A stretch of DNA of 6,945 nucleotides from Methylovirgula sp. GTDB taxonomy: Bacteria; Pseudomonadota; Alphaproteobacteria; Rhizobiales; Beijerinckiaceae. Shown one piece after another: positions 1 to 5,324 of the stretch; within the stretch, counting starts at the first letter, position 1; each line of letters begins with the position of its first letter. The notes beneath the pieces are model-generated. The model ran no database searches. It saw nothing but the letters and a program-made list of their open reading frames with translations, and was not told the origin of the DNA. The translations under genes and the position numbers were made by a program. The stretch is taken from assembly GCA_030040215.1 (NCBI GenBank), contig JASHUD010000045.1, positions 1-6,945 on the forward strand. The letters are read 5' to 3'.

Positions 1-714
1 ATGGAACGGCAACGTGTCTTTGTCGGTACGTTTTTCGATGCCGGCCGGATTGTTCGAGCCCGAGACGTGCAACGCCCAAATGTGCAGGACGACCACGCCT
101 GCGATCATGAACGGCAGAAGGTAATGCAGCGCATAGAACCGATTCAGAGTCGCATTGCCGACCGCATAGCCGCCCCAGAGCCAAGTCGTCAGCGTGCCGC
201 CGACGAGGGGAATCGCGCCGAAGATGCTGGTGATGACCGTCGCGCCCCAAAAGCTCATCTGTCCCCAAGGCAGCGTGTAGCCGAGAAAGCCGGTCGCCAT
301 CATCAGGAGATAGATGATGACGCCGAGGATCCACAGCACTTCGCGCGGCGCCTTATAAGAGCCGTAGTAGAGGCCGCGCAGCATATGGATGTAGACGGCG
401 GCAAAAAACAGCGAAGCGCCGTTCGAATGCGCATAGCGCAATAGCCAGCCGTAGTTCACGTCGCGCATGATGTGCTCGACCGAAAGGAAGGCGAGCTTCG
501 AATCCGGCGTGTAATGCATCGCCAGCACGACGCCGGTGACGATCTGAAAGCCGAGCATGAAGGTAAGAATGCCGCCGAACGTCCACCAATAATTGAGGTT
601 GCGCGGCGTGGGGAAGGCGACGAAGGAATGATGCACGAAGCCGAGCAGCGGCAGCCGGCTTTCGAACCATTTTGCGAAAGCGCTTTTGGGAACGTAGGTC
701 GGTTGGCCGCTCAT
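1..714 (-). CDS. petB: Cytochrome b of the bc1 complex (N-terminal 238 residues, cut by window edge)
   Basis: This is the membrane subunit of ubiquinol:cytochrome c reductase. It carries hemes bL and bH and the quinol oxidation and reduction sites in the inner membrane. Reading the minus strand from the ATG at 714-712 gives 238 codons open to the window edge. Visible family marks are NLNYWWTFG (39-47), RDVNYGWLLRYAHSNGAS (84-101), GFLGYTLPWGQMSFWGATVI (142-161) and a C-terminal HVSGSNNP segment (216-223). The four heme-ligand histidines are H96/H110 and H197/H211, each pair 14 residues apart, as in bc1 rather than b6f proteins. Several hydrophobic helices are obvious. Roughly the last 180 residues (family length about 420), and any cytochrome c1 gene or fusion, lie outside the window. 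There is no strong Shine-Dalgarno site; the gene normally follows petA closely and here starts 37 bases after the petA remnant's stop. Nothing in the visible part looks broken. Confidence 0.97.
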   Translation of the reverse strand, partial: MSGQPTYVPKSAFAKWFESRLPLLGFVHHSFVAFPTPRNLNYWWTFGGILTFMLGFQIVTGVVLAMHYTPDSKLAFLSVEHIMRDVNYGWLLRYAHSNGASLFFAAVYIHMLRGLYYGSYKAPREVLWILGVIIYLLMMATGFLGYTLPWGQMSFWGATVITSIFGAIPLVGGTLTTWLWGGYAVGNATLNRFYALHYLLPFMIAGVVVLHIWALHVSGSNNPAGIEKRTDKDTLPFH

Positions 715-751
715 GATCGGTTCTCGGCTCGGAATGGGGCGGCGTACCCGC

Positions 752-908
752 TCAACCTATCGAAATCTTCGTATCGGACGTGAACGTGTAAGGCGGGAGA
801 GCGAGGTTATGCGGCGCCGGCCCCAGGCGCGGCGACGCCCACGGCGCCGGTAGCAATGAAGAGGAAATCCCGGCGTGAGGGAGCCTCCATGCTGGCGCTG
901 CCGGCCAC
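752..908 (-). pseudogene. petA: Internally deleted remnant of the Rieske iron-sulfur protein gene
   Basis: Two ends of a Rieske subunit gene are visible but the middle is gone. From a GTG at 908-906 (GGAGG at 918-914, 5-base spacing; an in-frame ATG lies at 890-888) the frame reads MAGSASMEAPSRRDFLFIAT and on to GAVGVAA, then stops at 809-807. SRRDFL plus the hydrophobic stretch is the typical twin-arginine start of alphaproteobacterial Rieske proteins. In a frame shifted by one base, 829-752 reads RLGPAPHNLALPPYTF followed by TSDTKISIG and a stop, which matches the family's C-terminus (R-x-GPAP-x-NL-x-VPPY...SDTKIxIG). About 130 residues are missing between them, including the second part of the anchor and the CTHLGC and CPCHGS cluster-binding motifs. 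Its place directly upstream of petB is the normal petA position. The family match is from memory. Whether the deletion is in the genome or in the assembly cannot be told from the sequence. Confidence 0.88.
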
Positions 909-1084
909 GTCTTCCTCCACTCCGCAGCTCTATAAGGCTTTGCTATCGTGTTATTCGCAAGCCGAATGCCGCGGCAATGCGGCCTTTCGCCACTTCACGC
1001 CGTACCGCCGCGCCGGCGGCGGCGGCAGGTTACATTTCGGCCGATAGCGGCTAGACCGGCAATCCCCCAAGTTCGGATGAAGCG
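909..1084. promoter_or_regulatory. Divergent intergenic region between petA remnant and hemF
   Basis: This stretch separates two divergent start regions, so it should carry promoters for both. For the minus direction a TTGCGA (960-955) and TATAGA (934-929) are present, but their spacing of 20 bases is too wide for a good sigma-70 site. For the plus direction TATAAG (931-936) resembles a -10 element but lacks a clear -35. An imperfect inverted repeat, GGCTTTGC (936-943) and GCAAGCC (957-963), one arm with an extra base, sits among these elements. The part from about 1000 to 1084 is GC-rich and has no coding signal in either direction. No TTGAT-N4-ATCAA (FNR/FixK) box was seen. Confidence 0.4.
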
Positions 1085-1984
1085 ATGCGCGAAACGAAAG
1101 ACCTCGAAATCCGCCAGGCCGAAGCGCGCGCCACTTTCGAAGCGCTGCAATCCAAGACCCTCGCCGTGCTCGAAACCTTGGAAAAGGAGTGTCCCGGACC
1201 CTACGCGGAGAGGAACCGGCAGCCCGGCCGTTTCGCGGCGACGGACTGGGTGCGAAGCGACCAGGCGGGCAAGGATGGCGGCGGCGGCAAGATGGCGCTT
1301 TTGCACGGCCGGCTCTTCGAGAAGGCGGGCGTGCATTGCTCGACCGTCTACGGCACGTTCCCGGCCGAGTTCGCCGCGCAGATTCCGGGTGCCGCGGCCG
1401 ATCCGCGCTTCTGGGCCTCGGGCATTTCGCTCATCGTGCACCCGTATAATCCGCAGGTGCCGACCGTGCACATGAACTGTCGCTATGTGGTGACCCGCGA
1501 CGCCTGGTTCGGCGGCGGTGCCGATCTGACGCCGGTGCTCGATCGCCGCCGTAAGCCGGAAGATCAGGATGCGATTGCCTTCCACGCGGCGATGAAAGGC
1601 CTCTGCGCGCGCCACCCTGGCGTCGCGGATTACGATCGGTTCAAGGAATGGTGCGACGAATATTTCTTTCTGAAGCACCGCAGCGAGCCGCGCGGGATCG
1701 GCGGGATCTTCTTCGATTACCTCGAAACGGAATCCGGCTTCGATGCCGAGCTCGCCTTCGTTGGCGACGTCGGCGAGACCTTGCTGAAGATCTATCCGGA
1801 AATCGTGCGGCGTAATTTTGCAAAGCCCTGGAACGAGGCGGAACGCGACGAACAGCTCGTGCGCCGCGGCCGCTACGTCGAGTTCAATCTTCTTTACGAC
1901 CGCGGAACGATTTTTGGGCTCAAGACGGGCGGCAATGTCGATTCGATCCTTTCGTCGATGCCCCCGCTGGTCAAATGGCCGTGA
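1085..1984 (+). CDS. hemF: Oxygen-dependent coproporphyrinogen III oxidase
   Basis: HemF catalyses the aerobic oxidative decarboxylation of coproporphyrinogen III to protoporphyrinogen IX in heme synthesis, as a cytosolic dimer without metal or flavin cofactor. The 299-residue product has the family motifs in order: GGGGKMALLHGRLFEKAGVH (65-84), VPTVHMNCRY (125-134), FGGGADLTPVL (142-152), YDRFKEWCDEYFFLKHR (183-199), RGIGGIFFDYL (203-213) and near the end RRGRYVEFNLLYDRGTIFGL, then TGGNVDSILSSMPPLVKWP at the C-terminus. The product ends just after this motif, shorter than my recollection of the E. coli enzyme, which has an extra C-terminal stretch; this is usual in alphaproteobacteria. The ATG at 1085 is chosen because residues 1-40 match the family start; the upstream GGA at 1075 is only a weak ribosome site, and the ATG at 1077 is out of frame. 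It is divergent from petA/petB, a sensible heme-respiration pairing. Confidence 0.97.
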   Translation: MRETKDLEIRQAEARATFEALQSKTLAVLETLEKECPGPYAERNRQPGRFAATDWVRSDQAGKDGGGGKMALLHGRLFEKAGVHCSTVYGTFPAEFAAQIPGAAADPRFWASGISLIVHPYNPQVPTVHMNCRYVVTRDAWFGGGADLTPVLDRRRKPEDQDAIAFHAAMKGLCARHPGVADYDRFKEWCDEYFFLKHRSEPRGIGGIFFDYLETESGFDAELAFVGDVGETLLKIYPEIVRRNFAKPWNEAERDEQLVRRGRYVEFNLLYDRGTIFGLKTGGNVDSILSSMPPLVKWP

Positions 1985-1988
1985 AACC

Positions 1989-2031
1989 GGCGGCGGACCG
2001 CCTGCCGCCCGACGGCACCGTTTGTGCCGTT
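1989..2031 (+). terminator. Stem-loops just after hemF, possible terminator
   Basis: Two adjacent inverted repeats follow the hemF stop. GGCGGC (1989-1994) pairs with GCCGCC (2004-2009) across a 9-base loop. ACGGCAC (2012-2018) pairs perfectly with GTGCCGT (2024-2030) across a 5-base loop. The second stem is followed by TCGTCT rather than a clear run of T, so a classical intrinsic terminator is not proven. It may instead protect the hemF transcript's 3' end. Being placed between a gene end and a new promoter supports a transcript-end role. Confidence 0.4.
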
Positions 2032-2082
2032 CGTCTCCGCGGGCGCTTGCGCCTTGCTGCCTCCTATGTCAGAGCAATCCGA

Positions 2083-2114
2083 GCGTTAGCTGCACCGTCC
2101 CTAACGCATAAAAT
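2083..2114 (+). promoter_or_regulatory. Putative sigma-70 promoter with overlapping inverted repeat, upstream of the DUF992 pair
   Basis: A -10-like TAAAAT (2109-2114, five of six consensus matches) lies 17 bases after TTAGCT (2086-2091, three of six matches). It is about 20 bases before the first DUF992 start and its AGGAG site. A perfect 7-base inverted repeat, GCGTTAG (2083-2089) and CTAACGC (2101-2107) with an 11-base spacer, overlaps the -35 and the spacer. That arrangement could be an operator, but no regulator is known. The assignment rests on consensus matching by eye. Confidence 0.45.
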
Positions 2115-2135
2115 GCAATCGAGAGGAGACGATCC

Positions 2136-2621
2136 ATGCTCGTACCGCGGCGTTCACTCCTGCCGGCGGCTTGCGCCCTTTTGGCGCCGCTCTGGCTCGG
2201 CTCGGCCGAAATTGCGCAGGCGGCGCAAGTCGGCATCCTGCATTGCAATGTTTCTCCCTCGGTCGGCTTCATCATCACCTCTTCGAAGTCGATCGCCTGC
2301 CGGTTTAACCGGCACCATTTCCCGCCGGAATTTTACGTAGGCAGCATCAGCAATTTAGGCGTCGCGCTCGGGGTGACGGGGCCGGGCCATCTGGTTTGGG
2401 CCGTGTTCGCCGCGACCCCGGCGTTGAATCCGTATGCGCTCGCCGGATCGTATGGCGGCGCCACAGCGAACGTCTCGTTCGGGCCGGGCGTCGGCGCCAA
2501 TGCATTGGTCGGGGGCAGCGGCGATTCCGTCGCCCTGCAACCCCTTTCGGTCAATGCGCAGACCGGCGTCGCCGTGAACGCCGGGTTCGGCAGCCTCGTC
2601 CTGCAACCGGCGCCGCGCTAG
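2136..2621 (+). CDS. Exported DUF992 family protein, copy 1
   Basis: This is a small protein of unknown function, 161 residues, with AGGAG seven bases before the ATG. A cleavable Sec signal is visible: RR near the start, a hydrophobic core (about 8-24), and a likely cut after A29 in IAQA-AQVG. The mature part has the DUF992 pattern as I recall it: VGILHCNVSPSVGFIITSS (32-50), a second cysteine in IACRF, then FYVGSI, LGVTGPGHLVWAVFA, a glycine/alanine-rich GPGVGANALVGG and VALQPLSVNAQTGVAVNAG near the C-terminus. The two mature cysteines, C37 and C55, could form a disulfide in the periplasm. The repeated small, beta-prone segments suggest a compact beta fold, which is inference. A paralogue follows 46 bases downstream in the same direction, so the two are probably co-transcribed. 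The promoter at 2086-2114 lies directly upstream. No enzyme motif is visible. Confidence 0.9.
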   Translation: MLVPRRSLLPAACALLAPLWLGSAEIAQAAQVGILHCNVSPSVGFIITSSKSIACRFNRHHFPPEFYVGSISNLGVALGVTGPGHLVWAVFAATPALNPYALAGSYGGATANVSFGPGVGANALVGGSGDSVALQPLSVNAQTGVAVNAGFGSLVLQPAPR

Positions 2622-2638
2622 CCCGGCGCGGCGCGGGC
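2621..2638 (+). other. GC-rich stem between the two DUF992 genes
   Basis: GCCCG (2621-2625) can pair with CGGGC (2634-2638) across an 8-base GC loop, beginning at the last base of the first gene's stop codon. No T run follows, so this is more likely an mRNA-processing or stability element between the two cistrons than a terminator. The stem is short and the region is very GC-rich, so chance is possible. Confidence 0.25.
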
Positions 2639-2667
2639 CGCAAATAGAGGAAGACAGGAGACGGGTT

Positions 2668-3183
2668 ATGGGTATTCGCCCAATCCTTATCGCAGTTGTG
2701 GGCTGCGTCGTTCCGCTTTGGGCCGGCTCGGCCACTGTCGCCAAAGCCGACCAAATTGGCGTGCTCGAATGCAACGTCTCTCCCGGCGTCGGCCTGATCG
2801 TCACGTCCAGACAGGCACTTTCCTGCCGATTCCGCCGCTCCTATGGACCGCCGGAATATTATGTCGGTACGATCACCAAGGTCGGATTGGCGCTCGGAGC
2901 GACGGGACCCGGTAAGCTCGTCTGGACGGTCTTCTCGGCAACGCCCGAACCGGGACGTTTCGCGCTCGCCGGCGAATTCACCGGCGCGACGGCGGAGCTG
3001 ACCTTAGGCGCCGGGCTAGGCGCTAATGCGCTGGTTGGCGGCAACGCCCATTCCATCGCTTTGCAGCCGCTCTCCGTCAACGCGCAGACCGGCGTCAATG
3101 TTGCGGCGGGCATCGGGGCGCTGAGGTTGGTGCCCGCATACGGCTATTACCGCCATCATCATCACCATCGCTATCGTTTCTAG
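2668..3183 (+). CDS. Exported DUF992 family protein, copy 2, with His-rich C-terminus
   Basis: This is a 171-residue paralogue of the preceding gene, also with AGGAG seven bases before its ATG. The signal peptide spans about 1-27, with a likely cut in VAKA-DQIG. The mature part keeps the same order of motifs: IGVLECNVSPGVGLIVTS (30-47), LSCRF (C53), YYVGTITKVG, LGATGPGKLVWTVFSA, GAGLGANALVGG and IALQPLSVNAQTGVNVAAG. C35 and C53 correspond to the two cysteines of copy 1. It differs by a 15-residue C-terminal extension, AYGYYRHHHHHRYRF, with five consecutive histidines (163-167) flanked by arginine and tyrosine. This tail is absent from copy 1 and could bind metal or an anionic surface, but that is inference. 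The two genes plausibly arose by tandem duplication. Function is unknown. Confidence 0.9.
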   Translation: MGIRPILIAVVGCVVPLWAGSATVAKADQIGVLECNVSPGVGLIVTSRQALSCRFRRSYGPPEYYVGTITKVGLALGATGPGKLVWTVFSATPEPGRFALAGEFTGATAELTLGAGLGANALVGGNAHSIALQPLSVNAQTGVNVAAGIGALRLVPAYGYYRHHHHHRYRF

Positions 3184-3351
3184 ATCCTCGACAAAGCGCA
3201 GAGGTGGCGCGTCGCGACGCGGAGCGCGCCGGCTCGTGCCGCAGCTGCGGGAGGCCTGGGTTGCGAGCCAGGCGCCGCGCCCATAAATTGTGAGGAATCG
3301 CCGGCGTTCGGTCGGTGCCCATGCCGCCTTGCGGCGAGAAAGGCGGAATAA
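3184..3351 (+). promoter_or_regulatory. Palindrome-rich gap with putative trxB promoter
   Basis: No gene is visible in this 168-base gap. It contains a perfect 14-base palindrome CGCGTCGCGACGCG (3208-3221), a perfect 12-base palindrome CCGCAGCTGCGG (3239-3250), and a stem GCCTGG (3254-3259) with CCAGGC (3268-3273) over an 8-base loop. A plausible promoter is TTGCGA (3261-3266), 17 bases, TAAATT (3284-3289), each box four of six to consensus; it overlaps the last stem. A further small stem, GCCGC (3323-3327) with GCGGC (3331-3335), precedes the trxB ribosome site. The upstream stems could end the DUF992 transcript, but none has a T run. Confidence 0.4.
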
Positions 3352-4338
3352 GTGAGCGGTGCAGCCGGCAAGACCCCGCTTCATTCCAAGCTCATCGTCG
3401 TCGGATCGGGACCGGCCGGCTATACGGCGGCCATCTACGCGGCCCGGGCGCTGCTCGAGCCGATCGTGATCGCCGGCGTCGATGCCGGCGGCCAGTTGAT
3501 GATCACCACCGACGTCGAGAACTACCCGGGCTTCCCCCAGCCGATCCAAGGGCCTTGGCTGATGGAGCAGATGCGCCTTCAGGCCGAGCACGTCGGCACG
3601 CGGGTCGTCTCCGACCACATCGTCAACGTAGACCTCGGCCGCCGACCCTTCCGCCTGCGCGGCGATAGCGGCGCGATCTATTCCTGCGACGCTTTGGTGA
3701 TCGCTACCGGCGCCAAGGCCAAATGGCTCGGCCTACTTTCCGAAGAGCGGTTCAAAGGCTATGGCGTCTCGGCCTGCGCCACCTGCGACGGCTTCTTCTA
3801 CCGCGGCATGCCCGTCATCGTGGTCGGCGGCGGCAATACGGCGGTCGAAGAGGCGCTCTATTTGAGCCATCTCGCCAGCAAGGTGACGCTCGTGCATCGG
3901 CGCGAAAGTCTGCGCGCCGAAAAGATTCTTCAGGACCGGTTGTTCAAGACGCCCAACGTCGAGGTGATCTGGGACTGCGTCGTCGATGAGATTTGCGGCG
4001 CCGATGAAAACGGCCCGACGCGCGTCACGCACGTCCGGCTCAAGAATGTGAAGACCGGCGTCTTCAGCGAGGTTCCCGCCGATGGAGTCTTCGTGGCGAT
4101 CGGCCATGCGCCGGCGACCGAGCTTTTCCTCGGCCAGATCGAGGCAAAGCCGAACGGCTATTTGAGGACGGCCCCGTTCTCGACGGCGACCAACGTGCCG
4201 GGCGTCTTCGCCGCCGGCGACGTCGCCGATGAGGTCTACCGGCAAGCGGTTACGGCGGCGGGGCTCGGCTGCATGGCGGCGCTCGAAGCCGAACGCTGGC
4301 TCGCGGCGCGCGCCCAGCATCGCGCCGCGGCGGAATAA
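3352..4338 (+). CDS. trxB: Thioredoxin-disulfide reductase (NADPH)
   Basis: TrxB is a cytosolic FAD enzyme that passes electrons from NADPH to oxidised thioredoxin, feeding ribonucleotide reductase and thiol repair. The 328-residue product has all the hallmarks. These are the FAD-binding VVGSGPAGYTAAIYAARA (16-33), GGQLMITTDVENYPGF, the redox-active pair C142-A-T-C145 followed by DGFFYRG, the NADPH-binding VVGGGNTAVEEALYLS (157-172), the HRRESLR phosphate-binding motif (182-188), and the second FAD motif FAAGDVADEVYRQAVTAAG (286-304). Length is normal for the low-molecular-weight bacterial class. The start is GTG at 3352: a TAA in the same frame abuts it at 3349-3351, a purine-rich AAGGCGG (3340-3346) precedes it, and the next in-frame Met is residue 50, beyond the FAD motif. 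A LysR gene follows after 76 bases, a pairing familiar from rhizobia. Confidence 0.97.
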   Translation: MSGAAGKTPLHSKLIVVGSGPAGYTAAIYAARALLEPIVIAGVDAGGQLMITTDVENYPGFPQPIQGPWLMEQMRLQAEHVGTRVVSDHIVNVDLGRRPFRLRGDSGAIYSCDALVIATGAKAKWLGLLSEERFKGYGVSACATCDGFFYRGMPVIVVGGGNTAVEEALYLSHLASKVTLVHRRESLRAEKILQDRLFKTPNVEVIWDCVVDEICGADENGPTRVTHVRLKNVKTGVFSEVPADGVFVAIGHAPATELFLGQIEAKPNGYLRTAPFSTATNVPGVFAAGDVADEVYRQAVTAAGLGCMAALEAERWLAARAQHRAAAE

Positions 4339-4357
4339 AGCGAGCCGCCGCCCGCTT

Positions 4358-4385
4358 TTGCCGCGTCGCCATTCGACCCTATTCT
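4358..4385 (+). promoter_or_regulatory. Weak putative promoter before the LysR gene
   Basis: TTGCCG (4358-4363) and TATTCT (4380-4385), 16 bases apart, each match four of six sigma-70 consensus positions. They lie in the 76-base gap after trxB, 29 bases before the LysR start. The regulator may therefore be transcribed on its own as well as by read-through from trxB. The match is modest and chance is possible. Confidence 0.25.
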
Positions 4386-4414
4386 TCCCCGATTGCGCGC
4401 TGGGTGGAGGACTC

Positions 4415-5293
4415 ATGGATTGGGACAAGCTGCGGATCTTCCATGCGGCGGCTGAGGCCGGGTCCTTTACCCGCGCCGGCGCGGCGCTGGCGCTCAGCCA
4501 GTCCGCCGTCAGCCGACAGGTGAGCGCGCTCGAACAGGAACTCGCGGTTCCGCTGTTTCATCGTCATGCGCGCGGCCTCATTCTCACCGAGCAGGGCGAA
4601 GTTTTGTTCCGCACCGTGCGCGAGGTGATGGCCAAGCTCGAAGCGGCGCAGACGAGTCTCGTCGACAGCCGCGAAAAGCCGCACGGGGAATTGCGGATCA
4701 CGACGACCTTCGGAATCGGCAGCAATTGGCTGGCGCCACGGCTCGGCCAGTTTCTCGAACTCTATCCCGATGTCAAATTGAAGGTGATTCTCTCCGACGA
4801 CGAGCTCAATCTCGCGATGCGCGAGGCGGACGTGGCCTTGCGGCTGCGCGAACCCATGCAGCCCGATCTGATCCGCCGCCGCCTATTCACGGTCCACTAT
4901 CACCTTTATGCCTCGGTCGATTATCTGAAACGCCATGGTCATCCGCAGAATCTCGAGGATTTGGACCACCATCGGCTGTTGAGCTACGCGGCGCCGGGCT
5001 TCCTCGACGATCTCAATGCGCTCCTCTATCTCGGCCGCGACGCCAAGAATCCTCGCGAACCTGTGATGTCGGTAAACAACATCACGGCGCTGTGGCGGGC
5101 AACCGAAAATGGGGTCGGCATCGCGATTTTGCCGGAATATTTGGACAAACCGGCCCTTGTACAGCTCCTGCCGCAAGCGCCGATGCCGGAATTGGAATGC
5201 TATCTCGTCTATGCCGAGGAGATGAAGAACGTCGCCCGAGTGCGGGTTTTTAGAGATTTTCTTGTCGCAAACGCGCAACGGTGGCGTTACTGA
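4415..5293 (+). CDS. lsrB: LysR-type transcriptional regulator, LsrB/VtlR-like
   Basis: This is a 292-residue DNA-binding regulator. The N-terminal winged helix-turn-helix reads WDKLRIFHAAAEAGSFTRAG (3-22), then ALSQSAVSRQVSALEQEL and PLFHRHARGLILTEQG. The C-terminal effector domain includes KPHGELRITTTFGIGSNWL, LYPDVKLKVILSDDE, ADVALRLREP, ENGVGIAILPEYL and YAEEMKNVARVRVFRDF. These blocks match, from memory, LsrB of Sinorhizobium and VtlR of Brucella, regulators tied to oxidative stress, envelope or small-RNA control. The trxB-LysR order is also typical of that group. The start chosen is the ATG at 4415, with GGAGG four bases upstream and the family's N-terminus; a longer open frame back to 4229 overlaps trxB and is rejected. 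Only one cysteine, C262, is present, although rhizobial LsrB is reported to sense oxidation through cysteines. The targets are not visible here. Family LysR is near certain; the LsrB orthology is likely. Confidence 0.88.
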   Translation: MDWDKLRIFHAAAEAGSFTRAGAALALSQSAVSRQVSALEQELAVPLFHRHARGLILTEQGEVLFRTVREVMAKLEAAQTSLVDSREKPHGELRITTTFGIGSNWLAPRLGQFLELYPDVKLKVILSDDELNLAMREADVALRLREPMQPDLIRRRLFTVHYHLYASVDYLKRHGHPQNLEDLDHHRLLSYAAPGFLDDLNALLYLGRDAKNPREPVMSVNNITALWRATENGVGIAILPEYLDKPALVQLLPQAPMPELECYLVYAEEMKNVARVRVFRDFLVANAQRWRY

Positions 5294-5324
5294 GAACGCG
5301 TCAGCTCTACGTCACGAGGTGTGC

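Noticed and set aside
1..444. Plus-strand open frame of 147 codons
   Set aside because: It is the antisense of petB; the minus strand gives an unmistakable cytochrome b, and this frame's charged low-complexity product matches nothing.
995..1678. Minus-strand open frame of 227 codons
   Set aside because: Antisense shadow of hemF, arginine-rich and without domain signal.
2668..2720. Lipobox-like VVGC in DUF992 copy 2 (C13)
   Set aside because: It sits too early in a signal that stays hydrophobic after it, and an AxA cleavage site follows; copy 1 has PAAC there, which is not a lipobox.
2069..2804. Two minus-strand frames with similar N-termini (KPTEGETL and RPTPGETL)
   Set aside because: They resemble each other only because they are antisense to the two duplicated DUF992 genes, which explain the region better.
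3184..3351. tRNA or small structured RNA gene in the palindrome-rich gap
   Set aside because: No tRNA arm pattern or CCA end could be formed, and the stems do not stack into a known RNA shape.
3016..3618. Minus-strand open frame of 200 codons
   Set aside because: It crosses the DUF992 end, the gap and the trxB start in antisense and has no family signal.
4229..4414. Longer N-terminus for the LysR protein
   Set aside because: It would overlap trxB by 110 bases and add arginine-rich sequence not seen in LysR proteins; the ATG at 4415 has a good ribosome site.
3733..4428. Minus-strand open frame of 231 codons
   Set aside because: Antisense of trxB; high GC keeps such frames open by chance.
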